In this document: one piece after another, positions 48,376 to 59,671 of the stretch | How positions within the stretch are numbered: position 1 is the stretch's first letter | Layout: every line of letters begins with the position of its first letter | Source of the DNA: Rhizobium terricola | Lineage (GTDB): Bacteria > Pseudomonadota > Alphaproteobacteria > Rhizobiales > Rhizobiaceae | Direction: 5' to 3' | Assembly (NCBI RefSeq): GCF_012927355.1 | Contig: NZ_JABBGK010000001.1 | Span: 1,296,649 to 1,360,648 of the forward strand | DNA: 64,000 bases | The notes under the pieces: model-generated | What the model was told of the DNA's origin: nothing | What the model saw: the letters and a program-made list of their open reading frames with translations, nothing else | The model's database searches: none | Program-made: the position numbers and the translations under genes

Positions 48376-49365
48376 ATGACACCACGCCGGTTCGGCCTCG
48401 CAGCCTCGACAGCCGCCCTTTTCCTTTCCCCGACACTGGCACTTGCGGCTCCGCAGGTCGTCGTGTCGATCAAACCGGTTCACTCCCTGGTGGCCGCCAT
48501 CATGCAGGGCGTCGGCGACCCGTCGCTCATCGTCGAAGGCGCAGCCTCCCCGCACACCTACAGCCTCAAGCCCTCCAATGCCCGCGCGCTCGAGAACGCC
48601 GATGTCGTGTTCTGGGTCGGTCCCGGCCTCGAGGCCTTCTTGGAAAAGCCGCTCGACGCGCTCGCCGGCAAGGCGAAGGTGGTCGAACTGGAGGATGCCC
48701 CCGGTCTCGTCCGTCTGCCGTTTCGCGAGGGCGGCGCGTTCGAGGCCCACGACCATGGGGACGAGCACGCCGAAGGTGAAGATCATGCGGGACATGACGA
48801 ACACGCGGCGGACGAGCATGCCGGCGAAGATCATGACCACGAGCATGGCGGCTTCGACATGCATCTCTGGCTCGATCCGATGAATGCAAAGGCGATGGCT
48901 GCGCAGATCGAGGCGACACTGGTTGCAGCCGACCCTGCCAATGCAGCCCGCTACAAGGCGAACGGTGCCGCGCTTGCGGCAGAGATCGACGCGCTCGACA
49001 AGGAGGTCGCCTCGATGGTGGCGCCGGTCCTCGACAAGCCTTTCGTCGTCTTCCACGACGCATACCAATATTTCGAAAAGCGCTACGATGTCCGGGTGGC
49101 CGGTTCGATCACGGTCAGCCCCGAGACGATGCCCGGGGCGGAGCGGATCGCCGAGATCCATGCCAAGGTGAAGGAGCTCAAGGCGGCCTGCGTGTTTGCC
49201 GAGCCGCAATTCGAACCGAAGCTGATCTCGGTCGTCACGGAGGGAACGGACGCCAAGTCCGGCGTGCTCGACCCCGAGGGGGGCGCACTTGATGCCGGCC
49301 CAGCCCTCTATCCAGCGCTGATGCGCAACCTGGCGAAGTCCCTGGCGGACTGCCTGCCGCGCTGA
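48376..49365 (+). CDS. znuA: Zinc-binding periplasmic protein of the ZnuABC importer
   Basis: 329 residues with a signal peptide ending near LALAAPQ. Zinc-site histidines lie in [19 protein letters not shown] and VFHDAYQYF, with the acidic ligand near the C-terminus. A flexible His/Asp/Glu-rich loop (about residues 120-160) precedes FDMHLW, the usual ZnuA charged loop. AGGGAG precedes ATG 48376. Confidence 0.95.
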   Translation: MTPRRFGLAASTAALFLSPTLALAAPQVVVSIKPVHSLVAAIMQGVGDPSLIVEGAASPHTYSLKPSNARALENADVVFWVGPGLEAFLEKPLDALAGKAKVVELEDAPGLVRLPFREGGAFEAHDHGDEHAEGEDHAGHDEHAADEHAGEDHDHEHGGFDMHLWLDPMNAKAMAAQIEATLVAADPANAARYKANGAALAAEIDALDKEVASMVAPVLDKPFVVFHDAYQYFEKRYDVRVAGSITVSPETMPGAERIAEIHAKVKELKAACVFAEPQFEPKLISVVTEGTDAKSGVLDPEGGALDAGPALYPALMRNLAKSLADCLPR

Positions 49366-49383
49366 AATCGCGTCACCTCTGAA

Positions 49384-49408
49384 GGCGGGCTCCTGCGCCC
49401 GCCTTTTT
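49384..49408 (+). terminator. Intrinsic terminator after znuA
   Basis: GGCGGGC and GCCCGCC pair around TCCTGC, followed by five T. Confidence 0.88.
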
Positions 49409-49420
49409 CAGATCGATCAA

Positions 49421-49435
49421 TGTAATACTATTACA
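49421..49435. promoter_or_regulatory. Zur-box candidate upstream of the CobW-family GTPase
   Basis: TGTAATACTATTACA has perfect dyad arms and differs from the box at 48333 only in the central base. It ends 21 nt before the start codon. Confidence 0.75.
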
Positions 49436-49456
49436 ACACAAAGAAAGGTTTGTTCG

Positions 49457-50647
49457 ATGAACAAGCTTCCCGTTACCGTGCTTTCCGGATTCCTCGGCGC
49501 CGGAAAAACCACGCTGCTCAATCACGTGCTTTCCAACCGCAGCGGCCTGAAGGTCGCGGTCATCGTCAACGACATGAGCGAGGTCAACATCGACGCGGCG
49601 CTGGTGCGTGGCGGGGAAGCGGCCCTTTCCCGCACGGATGAACAGCTGGTCGAAATGAGCAACGGCTGCATCTGCTGTACGCTGCGCGACGATCTGCTGA
49701 AAGGCGTGCGCGATCTCGCCGCGCAAGGCCGCTTCGACTACCTGCTGATCGAGGCGACCGGGATCGCCGAGCCGCTACCGATCGCCACGACCTTCGATTT
49801 TCGTGACGAGGAGGGTTTCAGCCTCTCCGATGTCGCGCGACTCGACACCATGGTGACCGTGGTTGACGCGGCAAATCTGCTGGCAGACTATTCGTCGGTC
49901 GATTTTCTCTCCGACCGCGGCGAGACGGCCGGCGAAGGCGATCACCGCACGCTGGTCGATCTCCTTGTCGAGCAGATCGAATTCGCCGATGTGGTGGTGC
50001 TCAACAAGGTGGGTACTGCCACGGCAGAACAACGCGACGCAGCCCGCAAAATCATCACAGGCCTCAATCCCGATGCCCGCCTGATCGAAGCGGATTTCGG
50101 TAACGTCCAGCCACGCGACATTCTCGGCACGGGCCTGTTCGACATCGCCAAGGCCGAAACCCATCCGCTGTGGTTCAAGGAACTGCACGGCTTCAAGGAT
50201 CACATTCCGGAAACCGAGGAATGCGGCATCCGCTCCTTCGTCTATCGCGCGAGGCAGCCCTTCGATCCGCAGAAATTCCAGGCATTCATCGATCGCGCCT
50301 GGCCCGGTGTCGTGCGCGCCAAGGGCTTCTTCTGGCTCGCAACGCGCCCGGACCATGTCGGCGAAATCAGCCAGGCCGGCGCGATCGTGCGTACCAGAAA
50401 GATGGGCTTGTGGTGGGCTGCGGTGCCTCGGCAGCGTTGGCCCGAAGATCCCGCTTTCCTCGACCTGATGCGTCCCTATCTCGATCCTGTGTGGGGCGAC
50501 CGCCGGCAGGAGATCGTGTTCATCGGCGCCGATCCGATGGACGAGGCGCGAATTCGCGGCGAACTGGACGCTTGCCTCGTCGCGGAGGACATGTTCGTTC
50601 CGGAAAGGTGGAAAGGCATCGCGGACCCGATGGCACCGTGGCGGTGA
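49457..50647 (+). CDS. CobW-family GTPase, likely zinc metallochaperone (ZigA/ZNG type)
   Basis: 396 residues. P-loop GFLGAGKTT is at 11-19, the CxCC metal motif in [11 protein letters not shown] at about 71, and the guanine motif near VVVLNKVG. The C-terminal CobW domain contains [19 protein letters not shown]. Zinc-regulated members deliver Zn(II) to client enzymes when zinc is scarce. A Zur-box candidate directly upstream supports zinc over cobalt, and it is clearly distinct from CobW of the B12 locus. Confidence 0.9.
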   Translation: MNKLPVTVLSGFLGAGKTTLLNHVLSNRSGLKVAVIVNDMSEVNIDAALVRGGEAALSRTDEQLVEMSNGCICCTLRDDLLKGVRDLAAQGRFDYLLIEATGIAEPLPIATTFDFRDEEGFSLSDVARLDTMVTVVDAANLLADYSSVDFLSDRGETAGEGDHRTLVDLLVEQIEFADVVVLNKVGTATAEQRDAARKIITGLNPDARLIEADFGNVQPRDILGTGLFDIAKAETHPLWFKELHGFKDHIPETEECGIRSFVYRARQPFDPQKFQAFIDRAWPGVVRAKGFFWLATRPDHVGEISQAGAIVRTRKMGLWWAAVPRQRWPEDPAFLDLMRPYLDPVWGDRRQEIVFIGADPMDEARIRGELDACLVAEDMFVPERWKGIADPMAPWR

Positions 50648-50678
50648 AGGTCCAGAGCATCTCCGATTCTACATTGCC

Positions 50679-51854
50679 CTAAAGCCGGCCCTTTTCGCGC
50701 AGCAGGTCGAGGAGGATCGACGCGCCCTTTTCGCCTGCCGAACGCTCGGTCTGCAGGCGTTGCCAGACGAGCTCATAGCCCTCCAGCATGGCCTGACGCT
50801 GCAGCGTGTCCGACGACAGGCGCTCGGCCATGCGCAGGAGATTGCCCGGGCGGAGATAGTCGTTAAGATATTCCGGCACGATCGGATAGTCGGCGATCAG
50901 GTTGGGAAGCGCGCCCGTCCACGTCTTGATGCGATGAGCGATCATCGTCATCAGCCAGTCGGTCTTGTAGGCCGACACCACCGGGACCGTGGCGAGCGCC
51001 AGTTCGAGGATGACCGTGCCTGATGCGGCGATCGCTGCGTCCGCCTCAGCAAAGGCCTGCCACTTCGCCTCTTCGCCGATCAGTACCTCGGGCCTGAGAT
51101 CCCAGCCCGCGATCATCTCGCGGACGCGGGCCTCCTGCCGCGGGACGGTCGGGAGCAGGAAGCGCGTCGCACCGTTGCGCGCGACGAATTCCTTCATCGC
51201 CTCGCCGAAGATCGGCAGCAGGGCCGAGATCTCCGCCCCCCGTGAACCGGGCAGCAGCAGGAGGGTGCGCGGCGCACCGGTCGCGGGGACGCCTCGCTCG
51301 ATACGCCGACGACGGGTCTCGATGATCTTGGCATGCGAGGCCAGACGATGGCCGACGAAATGGGTCGCCGGGCCGCCGAGATCACGCATCACCTTCGGTT
51401 CGAAGGGCAGGACCGCCAGAACCGCGTCGACATAGGCAAGCATCGCCTTGGCGCGATACTCCTTCCAGGCCCAGACGCTCGGGCAGACGTAATCGATCAC
51501 CGGGAGGTCGGGCAGCGCCTTGCGCACCTTCTTCGCTACGCGATGAGTGAAGTCCGGACTGTCGATGATCAGGAGCAGATCGGGCTTCGCTTCGACGATC
51601 GCCGCCGCCGTCCGACCGATCAGCCGGATGAAACGCGGCAGGCGCGCCAGCACCTGGGTCAACCCCATGACCGAGAGCTCGGAGAAATCGAAGAGCGAGC
51701 GCAGCCCCTGGCGCTCCAGCGCCTCCCCGCCGACGCCGACCAGCTCGATAGGGCCATCGTAGAGCCCCTTGAGCGCCTCGATCAGGTCGCCACCCAAAAG
51801 GTCGCCGGAGACCTCGCCGGCAATCACGGCGATCTTCAACGGCCTCGCGCTCAT
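50679..51854 (-). CDS. lpxB: Lipid A disaccharide synthase
   Basis: 391 residues. IAVIAGEVSGDLLGGDLIEA at the N-terminus and YVCPSVWAWKEYRAKAM are LpxB signatures. The peripheral membrane enzyme joins lipid X and UDP-2,3-diacylglucosamine. Its start overlaps the lpxI stop (ATGA). Confidence 0.95.
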   Translation of the reverse strand: MSARPLKIAVIAGEVSGDLLGGDLIEALKGLYDGPIELVGVGGEALERQGLRSLFDFSELSVMGLTQVLARLPRFIRLIGRTAAAIVEAKPDLLLIIDSPDFTHRVAKKVRKALPDLPVIDYVCPSVWAWKEYRAKAMLAYVDAVLAVLPFEPKVMRDLGGPATHFVGHRLASHAKIIETRRRRIERGVPATGAPRTLLLLPGSRGAEISALLPIFGEAMKEFVARNGATRFLLPTVPRQEARVREMIAGWDLRPEVLIGEEAKWQAFAEADAAIAASGTVILELALATVPVVSAYKTDWLMTMIAHRIKTWTGALPNLIADYPIVPEYLNDYLRPGNLLRMAERLSSDTLQRQAMLEGYELVWQRLQTERSAGEKGASILLDLLREKGRL

Positions 51855-52726
51855 GAACGCCCTCCCGACAGGCCGCGATCGATGCCGATCACAAACAGAC
51901 CCGCCTCGTTTGCCGCCTTGACCATTTCCTCCCGCTCGATCACCAAGGCACGACCGGCCTCGACGGCAACACCGGCAAGGCCTGCGCGCCTAGCGTTCTC
52001 GACCGTGGAGCGGCCGATGGACGGCAGGTCGGCCCGAACGTCCTGCTGAGGCTTGCAGAGCTTGACCAGCACGCCCTTGCGGCGCGCCGAAATCCGCCCC
52101 TCGGCCCTCAGATCGGCGACGCGGCCGAGCATGGCATCGGTCCCTTCCACGCCCTCAAGAGCAACAATCCGGCCCCCGACGCAGACCGCGCCCTGCCCGA
52201 CGTCGAGGCGGCCAAGGGTCTCCGCGGCATCGGCTGCGCGTTCGATATCCCGCCAGTCATCCGCCGACGGCTCGATCGCGCCCATCGGGCCGGTGGTCGC
52301 CAACAGATTCGGCAGGATCTCGTGGGCCCCGATGACGTGGCAACCCTGCGCCTCGATGAGCGAGATCACCATCTTCAGAACGGTGTCGTCGCCGCCGGCG
52401 AGCAGCGTGCGCACCGCCATCGGCAGCTTGAGGATGGACTTCCAGTTGACGTGGATCTCGTTGAAAGCGGGCCGTTTCTTGACCGCCCCGGACATGACGA
52501 CCCGATCGATGCGGTGTTTCTGGAAAAGGGCCGACAGCCCCGCCATGTCGCCGACGCCGATGACGGCGGATTCGAAACCGTCCCAGATCGGGTCAGCCTC
52601 GTTCTTGAGACGCAGGATGAATGGATCTTCGCCGGCAGAACGGGCCGCCTCGGCCAGGAAGAGCGGCAGCCTGCCGCTGCCGGCAATGATCGCCAGACGG
52701 CCGCCACCTGCCCCGGTCGGCACCAT
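51851..52726 (-). CDS. lpxI: UDP-2,3-diacylglucosamine pyrophosphatase, LpxI type
   Basis: 291 residues. Family (DUF1009) features include LAIIAGSGRLPLFLAEAAR and the C-terminal VEAGRALVIEREEMV. LpxI makes lipid X from UDP-diacylglucosamine in alphaproteobacteria, replacing LpxH. Its position directly before lpxB supports the role. Confidence 0.93.
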   Translation of the reverse strand: MVPTGAGGGRLAIIAGSGRLPLFLAEAARSAGEDPFILRLKNEADPIWDGFESAVIGVGDMAGLSALFQKHRIDRVVMSGAVKKRPAFNEIHVNWKSILKLPMAVRTLLAGGDDTVLKMVISLIEAQGCHVIGAHEILPNLLATTGPMGAIEPSADDWRDIERAADAAETLGRLDVGQGAVCVGGRIVALEGVEGTDAMLGRVADLRAEGRISARRKGVLVKLCKPQQDVRADLPSIGRSTVENARRAGLAGVAVEAGRALVIEREEMVKAANEAGLFVIGIDRGLSGGRS

Positions 52727-52731
52727 GGCGG

Positions 52732-53547
52732 TCAGCTCTTGCCACGGAACGGCGAAGACAGCGCGCGGTCGCTTTCGGCCGCGATGAAATCGAGAATTTC
52801 CATGACCTGCGGGCAGTCCAGATACTCATCGCGGATGGCCGCGGCGTTTACACGCGCCGAAGCCTCGCCCTCGAAGATCTGCTTGAAGGCGCGGCGAACC
52901 TGATGGATCACGGAGCGCTCGATGCCCGCGCGGGTCATGCCGACGACATTCAGGCCACCCAGCACGCCCGGATTGCCGTTGAGCATGCCGTAAGGAATGA
53001 CGTCATAGCTCACGGCGGACAGACCACCGATGAAGGCCTGACGCCCGATGCGGGTGAACTGGTGCACCGCGCAGCCGCCACTCAGGATGACGTGATCGCC
53101 TACCCGCACATGGCCGGCCAGCATCACATTGTTGGACAGGATGATGTTGTTGCCGAGAATGCAGTCGTGCGCCACATGCGAATTGGCGAGGAATAGGCAG
53201 TTGTCGCCGACACGCGTGATGCCGCCACCGCCGACGGTGCCGCAATTCATCGTCACGCCTTCGCGAATGGTGCAGTTCGCACCAACCACGAGGCAGGACT
53301 CCTCGCCCGCCTCATGAAGGCTCTGCGAGACGCCGCCGATCACCGCCATGGGATGGATCTTGGTGCCGGGGCCGATCTCGGTGAGACCGGTGACCACCGC
53401 ATTCGACAGGAGCTCGACACCGTCCTTCAACGTGACACGGGGTCCGACTCGGCAAAACGGTCCAATGCTGACGTTCTCACCGATCACCGCGCCGTCATCG
53501 ATGACGGCCATGGGATGGATCACGGCAGAAGCGGCGATCTTGCTCAT
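52732..53547 (-). CDS. lpxA: UDP-N-acetylglucosamine acyltransferase
   Basis: 271 residues. Hexapeptide-repeat beta-helix, with catalytic histidine in the [13 protein letters not shown] segment and the C-terminal helical part. It adds the first 3-hydroxyacyl chain in lipid A synthesis. ATG 53547 overlaps the fabZ stop (ATGA); a longer frame upstream is antisense-like within fabZ. Confidence 0.96.
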   Translation of the reverse strand: MSKIAASAVIHPMAVIDDGAVIGENVSIGPFCRVGPRVTLKDGVELLSNAVVTGLTEIGPGTKIHPMAVIGGVSQSLHEAGEESCLVVGANCTIREGVTMNCGTVGGGGITRVGDNCLFLANSHVAHDCILGNNIILSNNVMLAGHVRVGDHVILSGGCAVHQFTRIGRQAFIGGLSAVSYDVIPYGMLNGNPGVLGGLNVVGMTRAGIERSVIHQVRRAFKQIFEGEASARVNAAAIRDEYLDCPQVMEILDFIAAESDRALSSPFRGKS

Positions 53548-54011
53548 TTGTCTTCCTTGCGCATGATCATCGCGCCGATGTCGGCCTCGGCGACGAGCGA
53601 ACCGTCGACCTTGGCATCGCAATGGAACTTCCAGATGTTGCCGCGCTGCTTCTGCTTGACAACGTGATACTCGACACGGTCGCCGGGAACGACCGGCTTG
53701 CGGAAGCGGGCGTTGTCGATCGTCATGAAGTAGACGAGATTGCCGCCCTGCCCCTGGTTGCGGGCGCAGATGGCGCCAGCGGTCTGGGCCATGCCTTCGA
53801 TCAGCAAGACGCCCGGCATGATCGGTGACTCCGGGAAATGACCGGTGAAATGCGGCTCGTTGGCCGTGCAGTTCTTGATGCCGATCGCGGAATTGTCGCC
53901 ATCGATCTCGATGATCCGGTCCACCAGAAGGAACGGATAACGATGCGGCAGGAACTTCATGATTTCGAGAATATCGGCTGATCCCAGCTCACTCTTGACC
54001 TGATCAGTCAT
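53544..54011 (-). CDS. fabZ: 3-hydroxyacyl-ACP dehydratase
   Basis: 155 residues. The active-site histidine and partner lie in [20 protein letters not shown], and [13 protein letters not shown] is typical. FabZ draws 3-hydroxyacyl-ACP towards phospholipid fatty acids, competing with LpxA and LpxD for the same substrate. ATG 54011 overlaps the lpxD end by 8 nt. Confidence 0.96.
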   Translation of the reverse strand: MTDQVKSELGSADILEIMKFLPHRYPFLLVDRIIEIDGDNSAIGIKNCTANEPHFTGHFPESPIMPGVLLIEGMAQTAGAICARNQGQGGNLVYFMTIDNARFRKPVVPGDRVEYHVVKQKQRGNIWKFHCDAKVDGSLVAEADIGAMIMRKEDK

Positions 54012-55065
54012 TCTTTCCACCCTTCTGCTTGCGGCTCTCCGACTGGCTCAGCGCGGCCGCGACATCTTTGAGGAAGTCCTTCATCGGACGGGCAGGAACG
54101 CCGCCGTAACGCTCGCCCGGCGGGACGTCCGACAGAACGCCGCTCATGGCGGCAATCTGGGCGCCGTCGCCAATCGTGATGTGACCATTCACCCCGACCG
54201 CGCCGCCGATCATGACGCCGTCACCGACCTTGGTGCTTCCGGCGATGCCGACCTGGCTGACGATGCCACAATGGCGGCCGATCCGCACGTTGTGTCCGAT
54301 CTGGACCAGGTTGTCGATCTTCGTGCCCTCGCCGATGACCGTGTCGTCCATGGTGCCGCGGTCGATCGTGGTGTTTGCGCCGATCTCCACATGGTCCTGG
54401 ATGATGACACGCCCGATCTGAACGATCTTCAGCATGCCGCGCGAGCCCGGCGCATAGCCGAAGCCGTCCTGGCCGATGCGGGCACCGTTGTGAATGATGA
54501 CATTGTTGCCGACGAGCGCCGACTGCAGGGTCGCGCCGGCGGAAATGGTGCAGCCACGTCCGATCCTGACGCCCTCGCCGATCACCGCCCCCGCGCAGAT
54601 CCGGCTTCCCTCGCCGATCTCGACGCCTGCGCCGATCACGGCCATCGGCTCGACCAGCACGCCCGCCTCGAGCCGCGCCGTCGGATCGACATAGGCGGCC
54701 GGAGAAACGCCAGACAGAGTGGGCGAAACCGAGACAGGCTGCATCGCCTTTGGAAACAGGATCTGCCCGGCAAGGGCAAACGCAGTCGCGGGCGACGCCG
54801 CCAGCAGGACCGGGATATGATCAGGGATGAGGGATTTCAGGGCCTTGTCGCAAACGATGGCGGAAGCCTCGCAGGTCTTCAGCTCGTCCTTGCTCCGCCG
54901 GGACAGGATATAGCAGATCTCGCCCTGCTTGGCCCGGTAGACCGGCGCGACCGAGCGGATAACCCGCTCGCCCGCGCTCGCATCCAGAAGTTCCGCCCCG
55001 ATTTGCGCCGCAAGCGACGCTAAGGAGACCCCGTCACGGGGCGGAAAGAAGTGGTTATGCTCCAT
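54004..55065 (-). CDS. lpxD: UDP-3-O-acylglucosamine N-acyltransferase
   Basis: 353 residues. An N-terminal uridine-binding domain precedes a long left-handed beta-helix with many (I/V)G repeats (for example [20 protein letters not shown], where the histidine region is catalytic). It adds the second 3-hydroxyacyl chain. It lies 50 nt after bamA. Confidence 0.96.
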   Translation of the reverse strand: MEHNHFFPPRDGVSLASLAAQIGAELLDASAGERVIRSVAPVYRAKQGEICYILSRRSKDELKTCEASAIVCDKALKSLIPDHIPVLLAASPATAFALAGQILFPKAMQPVSVSPTLSGVSPAAYVDPTARLEAGVLVEPMAVIGAGVEIGEGSRICAGAVIGEGVRIGRGCTISAGATLQSALVGNNVIIHNGARIGQDGFGYAPGSRGMLKIVQIGRVIIQDHVEIGANTTIDRGTMDDTVIGEGTKIDNLVQIGHNVRIGRHCGIVSQVGIAGSTKVGDGVMIGGAVGVNGHITIGDGAQIAAMSGVLSDVPPGERYGGVPARPMKDFLKDVAAALSQSESRKQKGGKND

Positions 55066-55115
55066 CAGCCAAAGCTCCAGAACGTGACTAAACGAGCAGC
55101 TCTGGACTGCAGATC

Positions 55116-57470
55116 TTAGAACTGGTTCGCCATGCTGAAGCGGAAGTTCTGAACTTCGTCATACGATTCCTTGGCAACCGGAACAGCATAGTCGAAGCGC
55201 AGCGGACCGAACGGCGACAGCCAGACGATGCCGGCACCAACCGACGAACGCCAGGTCATGTCGGTTCCGAGAGCACCCGCGCTGTTGGCAACTTCGTTAC
55301 CGTAGAGCGTGCCGGCGTCGGCAAAGACCGCACCGCGGATGTTGAGATCCTGCGGGAAGAGCGGCAGCGGGAAGCTGGCTTCCGCGGAAACCGTCATGTA
55401 GGTCGTGCCGCCGAGCGGATCGCCGTTCAGGCGCGGACCGATACCGTTGGTGTCGAAGCCGCGAAGCTCCTTGCCGCCGATCTGGAACTGGTCGAAGACG
55501 TTGAGCGAGTCACCCGTCGAGACGACGTGACCGGCGCTGGCCGCGACCGAACCAATGATGTCCATTTCATCCGACAGGGTGTGGAAGTAACGGAACTTGC
55601 CATACACCTTGTAGAACTCGGAATCGCCGCCGATGCCGGCATATTCCTGGGTGAAGGAAGCATAGATGCCGTCACGCGGCATCGTGCGATCGTCCAGCGT
55701 GTTGTAAACCAGCGAATGACCAATGATCGACTGCTTCCACGGGCTGCCGCTGATCATGTCGATATACGGCTGGGAAAGCGTGTCGTCGCCACCACCGGCA
55801 ACACCATTGGCACCAAAGGCACCATCGTCGGTGTACTTCAGTTCCTTGTAGGTGTAGCGAACGGTCGTCGCCAGATCCTCGGTGATCGGCGCCGTAAAGC
55901 GGAGCGTGCCGCCCTGTTCCTCATAGTCGTAATCGCTGTTGCTGCTGGTCTGGTTCTTGAACAGATCGAAACCGGCGGCAATGCGGTAACCGAGGAAATA
56001 CGGCTCCGTGAAGGAGAAGTTATAGGTGCGGCTGTCTTCCAGGCCGCCACCGGCAGCAACACGGATGAACTGGCCGCGACCGAGGAAGTTCTTTTCTTCG
56101 ACCGAAGCTTCGACGACGAGGCCGTCGCCACCAACCGAGTAGCCGGCACCGATACCGAACGAACCGGTCGGCTGATCCTCGACATCGACGATCAGGACGA
56201 CGCGGTCGGACGCACTGCCCGGCGCAGTCGAGATGTTGACCGTGGTAAAGTAGCCCAGAGCCTCAAGACGACGCTTGGCGCGCGAGACGACTTCCTGGTT
56301 GAAGGCATCGCCTTCGGAAATGTCGAATTCGCGGCGAATGACGTAGTCGCGCGTACGGGTGTTGCCGCGGATCTCAATGCGCTCGACATAGGCGCGCTCG
56401 CCCTGGTCGACCAGATAGGTCACGCCGATCGTGTTGTTTTCGAAGTTGCGGTCGCCGCGCGGGACGACGCGGGCGAAGGGATAGCCACCCGACGAAACGC
56501 GGCGGGAAATCGCTTCCATCGACTTCTGCACGTCACGAGCGCTGTAGGTATTGCCGGTACGGGATTCGAGCAGACGCTCAAGTTCCTTGCCATCGATACC
56601 TTCGACGGTCGATTCAACGGAAACGGCGCCGAACTTGTAGCGCTCGCCTTCGTCAACCGTGATGTTGATGGTGTATTCATTGCCGGCGTCGTTCATCGCA
56701 ACATCAGAAGAGACGATGCGGAAGTCGGCGTAGCCGTGATTGTAGTAGAACTGGCGCAGCGCTTCTTCGTCAGCGCGCAGCTTGTCCTCGTTGTAGACGT
56801 CCTTGCGGGTCAGGAACGACAGCATGTTCGAACGCTTCGTCTGGATGACGGCGGCCAGGCGGCTGTCGCTGTAGGCGTTGTTACCGACGAAATTGATCTG
56901 GTCGATCTTCGTGCGCTCGCCTTCGTTGATGACGAAAGCGAGGTTGACGCGGCCTTCGGCGACCGGAACGACCTGCGTCGTGACTTCGACGTCGCTGCGA
57001 CCGATGGCAGCATAGGCTTCCTTGATGCGCTCGATATCGGCTGCAACAAGGCTCTCGCTGTACGGACCCATGGCCTGGGTCTGCACGGCGCCGACGAGCT
57101 TGTCGTCCTTGATCTTGCGGTTGCCGTTGAAGACAACCTGGTTCACGAGCTGGTTTTCCGAAACGCTGACGACCAGCGTACCGCCCGAAACGGAGATACG
57201 GACATCCGAGAAGAAGCCGGTCGCGTAAAGACGCTTGACCGATTCATCGATGTCGGCATTGGAGAAGCTCTGGCCGGGCTTGATGGTGATGTTGGAGCGA
57301 ACCGCCTCAACACCCACACGCTGGGCACCGCGAACGTCGATGCGTTGGATCACAGCAGCTTCGGCGACTGCGGCCGATGCGAGAACAGCAACGCCTGCGC
57401 CCGAAGAAACAACACCAGCAGACAGCGCGACCGCCGACACCGCGTTCAAAAATCTTGAACCAGCCTTCAT
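55116..57470 (-). CDS. bamA: Outer membrane protein assembly factor BamA
   Basis: 784 residues with a signal peptide ([20 protein letters not shown]) ending near AVAEAAVIQ. Five POTRA domains span about 45-440, starting [20 protein letters not shown], and a 16-strand beta-barrel fills the rest. It ends with a C-terminal aromatic (NQF), as outer membrane proteins do, and carries the barrel motif VRGFDT-like [10 protein letters not shown]. BamA inserts beta-barrel proteins into the outer membrane. ATG 57470 is used. Confidence 0.97.
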   Translation of the reverse strand: MKAGSRFLNAVSAVALSAGVVSSGAGVAVLASAAVAEAAVIQRIDVRGAQRVGVEAVRSNITIKPGQSFSNADIDESVKRLYATGFFSDVRISVSGGTLVVSVSENQLVNQVVFNGNRKIKDDKLVGAVQTQAMGPYSESLVAADIERIKEAYAAIGRSDVEVTTQVVPVAEGRVNLAFVINEGERTKIDQINFVGNNAYSDSRLAAVIQTKRSNMLSFLTRKDVYNEDKLRADEEALRQFYYNHGYADFRIVSSDVAMNDAGNEYTINITVDEGERYKFGAVSVESTVEGIDGKELERLLESRTGNTYSARDVQKSMEAISRRVSSGGYPFARVVPRGDRNFENNTIGVTYLVDQGERAYVERIEIRGNTRTRDYVIRREFDISEGDAFNQEVVSRAKRRLEALGYFTTVNISTAPGSASDRVVLIVDVEDQPTGSFGIGAGYSVGGDGLVVEASVEEKNFLGRGQFIRVAAGGGLEDSRTYNFSFTEPYFLGYRIAAGFDLFKNQTSSNSDYDYEEQGGTLRFTAPITEDLATTVRYTYKELKYTDDGAFGANGVAGGGDDTLSQPYIDMISGSPWKQSIIGHSLVYNTLDDRTMPRDGIYASFTQEYAGIGGDSEFYKVYGKFRYFHTLSDEMDIIGSVAASAGHVVSTGDSLNVFDQFQIGGKELRGFDTNGIGPRLNGDPLGGTTYMTVSAEASFPLPLFPQDLNIRGAVFADAGTLYGNEVANSAGALGTDMTWRSSVGAGIVWLSPFGPLRFDYAVPVAKESYDEVQNFRFSMANQF

Positions 57471-57662
57471 GTGTATTCTCAACCTTCTTCCATTGCCCCG
57501 CAGTCGTCCCCGACTCCGACCCGTGTGTGGTTTTAACGGGTTTTACCCTACAAGCAAGGGCGGACGTTAATTTCTATTTACTTCATTTGCAGGAGTGGCC
57601 CAATCGCCACTATGAGTTTGAAACATCGTAAACAAATCCTTCCCAGATTATCAACCCGGGGC

Positions 57663-58796
57663 TCAACCTATTAACCGGCTGATGTCGTTCCATGTAGCGA
57701 ACACCATCAGCGAAAGGATCATGGCGAGCCCGATCCGGAAAGCGATCTCCTGCGCGGTCTGCCCGACCGGCTTCCCACGCACTGCCTCAAGCGCGTAGAG
57801 GACCAGATGGCCGCCGTCAAGGACCGGAACTGGCATCAAATTGAGAAGCCCCAGGGAAACGGAGAGAACGGCCGCAAGATTGAGGAGCGCCACAACGCCG
57901 AGCGTCGCCATCTGGCCTGAGGCCTGCACCACGCGGACGGGCCCGCCCAGCTGGTCGGCATTCATCCGGCCGGCCACCATGTTCGACAGATAGTCAAAGG
58001 TCCCGGTGACGATATGCCAGGTCTGGCGTGCTCCCTCGCCTACCGCCTGGAGCGGCGTCAGCTCGACGATGCGGAAATTGCCGCTCTGCTGGTTGGTCAC
58101 GATGCCGATCTGGCCGACTTCCATCTCGTTGCCAAAACGGTCGGTGGTGACCACACGGCGCGGCACCATGTCGAGGCCGATTTCGCTGCCCTCGCGGCGC
58201 ACGGTGACGACGACCGGGATTTCCGGCCGCATGCTGATGTAACGCACCACGTCATCGAAGGTCTCGACCCGCGAGCCATCGAGCGCGACGAGCACGTCGC
58301 CCGCCCGAACGCCGGCAACTTCGGCGGCGCTTCCGGCTTTGACCTCGGAGACGACCGGATCGGCAACCGGCTTGCCCTGCGTACCGAACAGCACGGCGAA
58401 GATGACGATGGCGAGCAGGAAGTTCGCGATCGGTCCGGCTGCCACGGTGACGGCGCGCTTCCACAGCTTGGCGCCGGCGAGCGTCTGCGCCCGTTCGGCC
58501 AGCGACAGCTCGGCAAGCTCATTGCCGTCGGCCAGGCTCGAGGCATCGGCATCGCCGAAGAAGCGGACATAGCCACCGAGCGGGATCGCCGAAATCTTCC
58601 AGCGCGTACCATGGGCATCGGTGAAGCCGATCAACTCGGGGCCGAAGCCGACGGAAAAAGCAAGCACGCGGATCCCCGACAGCCGGCCGGCGAGATAGTG
58701 GCCGAGCTCATGCACGAAGACGAGCAGCGAAAGCACCACCACGTAAGGCAGGATGTAGCCGGCCAGAAATCCGAAGAAGGCGGTCACGTGTTCCAT
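57663..58796 (-). CDS. rseP: Site-2 membrane metalloprotease, RseP type
   Basis: 377 residues. The zinc site HELGH is at 29-33 in the first helix, and the second zinc motif is LMPVPVLDGGHL near residue 318. One clear PDZ domain lies between (about 125-220, GSAAEVAGVRAGDVLVALDG). RseP performs regulated intramembrane proteolysis of anti-sigma factors and cleaves signal peptide remnants. The 192-nt gap to bamA is AT-rich and may carry a bamA promoter. Confidence 0.94.
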   Translation of the reverse strand: MEHVTAFFGFLAGYILPYVVVLSLLVFVHELGHYLAGRLSGIRVLAFSVGFGPELIGFTDAHGTRWKISAIPLGGYVRFFGDADASSLADGNELAELSLAERAQTLAGAKLWKRAVTVAAGPIANFLLAIVIFAVLFGTQGKPVADPVVSEVKAGSAAEVAGVRAGDVLVALDGSRVETFDDVVRYISMRPEIPVVVTVRREGSEIGLDMVPRRVVTTDRFGNEMEVGQIGIVTNQQSGNFRIVELTPLQAVGEGARQTWHIVTGTFDYLSNMVAGRMNADQLGGPVRVVQASGQMATLGVVALLNLAAVLSVSLGLLNLMPVPVLDGGHLVLYALEAVRGKPVGQTAQEIAFRIGLAMILSLMVFATWNDISRLIG

Positions 58797-58828
58797 CGTC
58801 CGATCCTATAGAGGGGCGCCAGGCGGTC

Positions 58829-59662
58829 CTAGAAACCGAAAAGGAAGGCGCCGAGAGAGTCGACAGCCCCCATGCCGACGGCGGAGAAACCTACCGCAAG
58901 AAAGAATGCGGCGAAACAGGCAAATACCAGTGCATCGACACGGTCCATCACCCCACCATGGCCGGGGATCAGATGGCTGGAATCCTTGACGCCGAAACGG
59001 CGCTTGATGAAGGATTCGAACAGGTCACCGATCTGGCCCGCGACCGAAAGGAAGAAGGCAACGAACGGAACCCAGAGGTCGACCGTCTGAAAATAGCACA
59101 GCGACACGCCGACACCGCCCAGCACACCGGCGATCGTCCCGCCGATCGCTCCGGACCAGGTCTTGCCGGGCGAGATGCGCGGTGCGAGCTTCGGCCCGCC
59201 GATCGCGCGGCCGACGAAATAAGCGAGGATGTCCGTCGCCCACACAACTGCGAAGACGAACAGCATGGCGGCAAAGCCGAGCTGGTCCTCGCCCCGGATG
59301 GCAGAAAGAGAAATGGCGCTGAGCCCCGAATAGAAAATGCCGCTCGGCTGCCACCAGCTCCAGCGCCCGGCGAGCGCCGGGAGTACCGCAGTCAGCACCA
59401 GACCGGCGAAGAGCGGAACCGTCATGTCCGGCGAACCGAACAGCAGGTTGGCGACGATCGCCACCATCGAGACCCACCCGAAGGCATGACCGCGGATGCT
59501 CTTTTCGGCCAGCCGCGTCATCGTCGACCACTCGTAATAGACGAGCAGGCCGATGCCGCCGGCAAGGATGCGGAAGGCCATGCCACCGAGCCAGGTCGCC
59601 ACCAGGACGACAGCGACCATGACGATGGCGGAATAGATGCGAAGCGTAAGTTCCCGGCTCAT
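58829..59662 (-). CDS. cdsA: Phosphatidate cytidylyltransferase
   Basis: 277 residues, with about eight hydrophobic helices. The C-terminal CDS signature KRRFGVKDSSHLIPGHGGVM, then DRVDALVFA, is clear. It makes CDP-diacylglycerol for phospholipid synthesis in the inner membrane. Confidence 0.95.
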   Translation of the reverse strand: MSRELTLRIYSAIVMVAVVLVATWLGGMAFRILAGGIGLLVYYEWSTMTRLAEKSIRGHAFGWVSMVAIVANLLFGSPDMTVPLFAGLVLTAVLPALAGRWSWWQPSGIFYSGLSAISLSAIRGEDQLGFAAMLFVFAVVWATDILAYFVGRAIGGPKLAPRISPGKTWSGAIGGTIAGVLGGVGVSLCYFQTVDLWVPFVAFFLSVAGQIGDLFESFIKRRFGVKDSSHLIPGHGGVMDRVDALVFACFAAFFLAVGFSAVGMGAVDSLGAFLFGF

Positions 59663-59671
59663 GATCCCGCC

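Noticed and set aside
55527-57458. 643-codon plus-strand frame opposite bamA
   Set aside because: Antisense to BamA, with no recognisable domain and a valine/aspartate-rich composition expected from the complementary codons.
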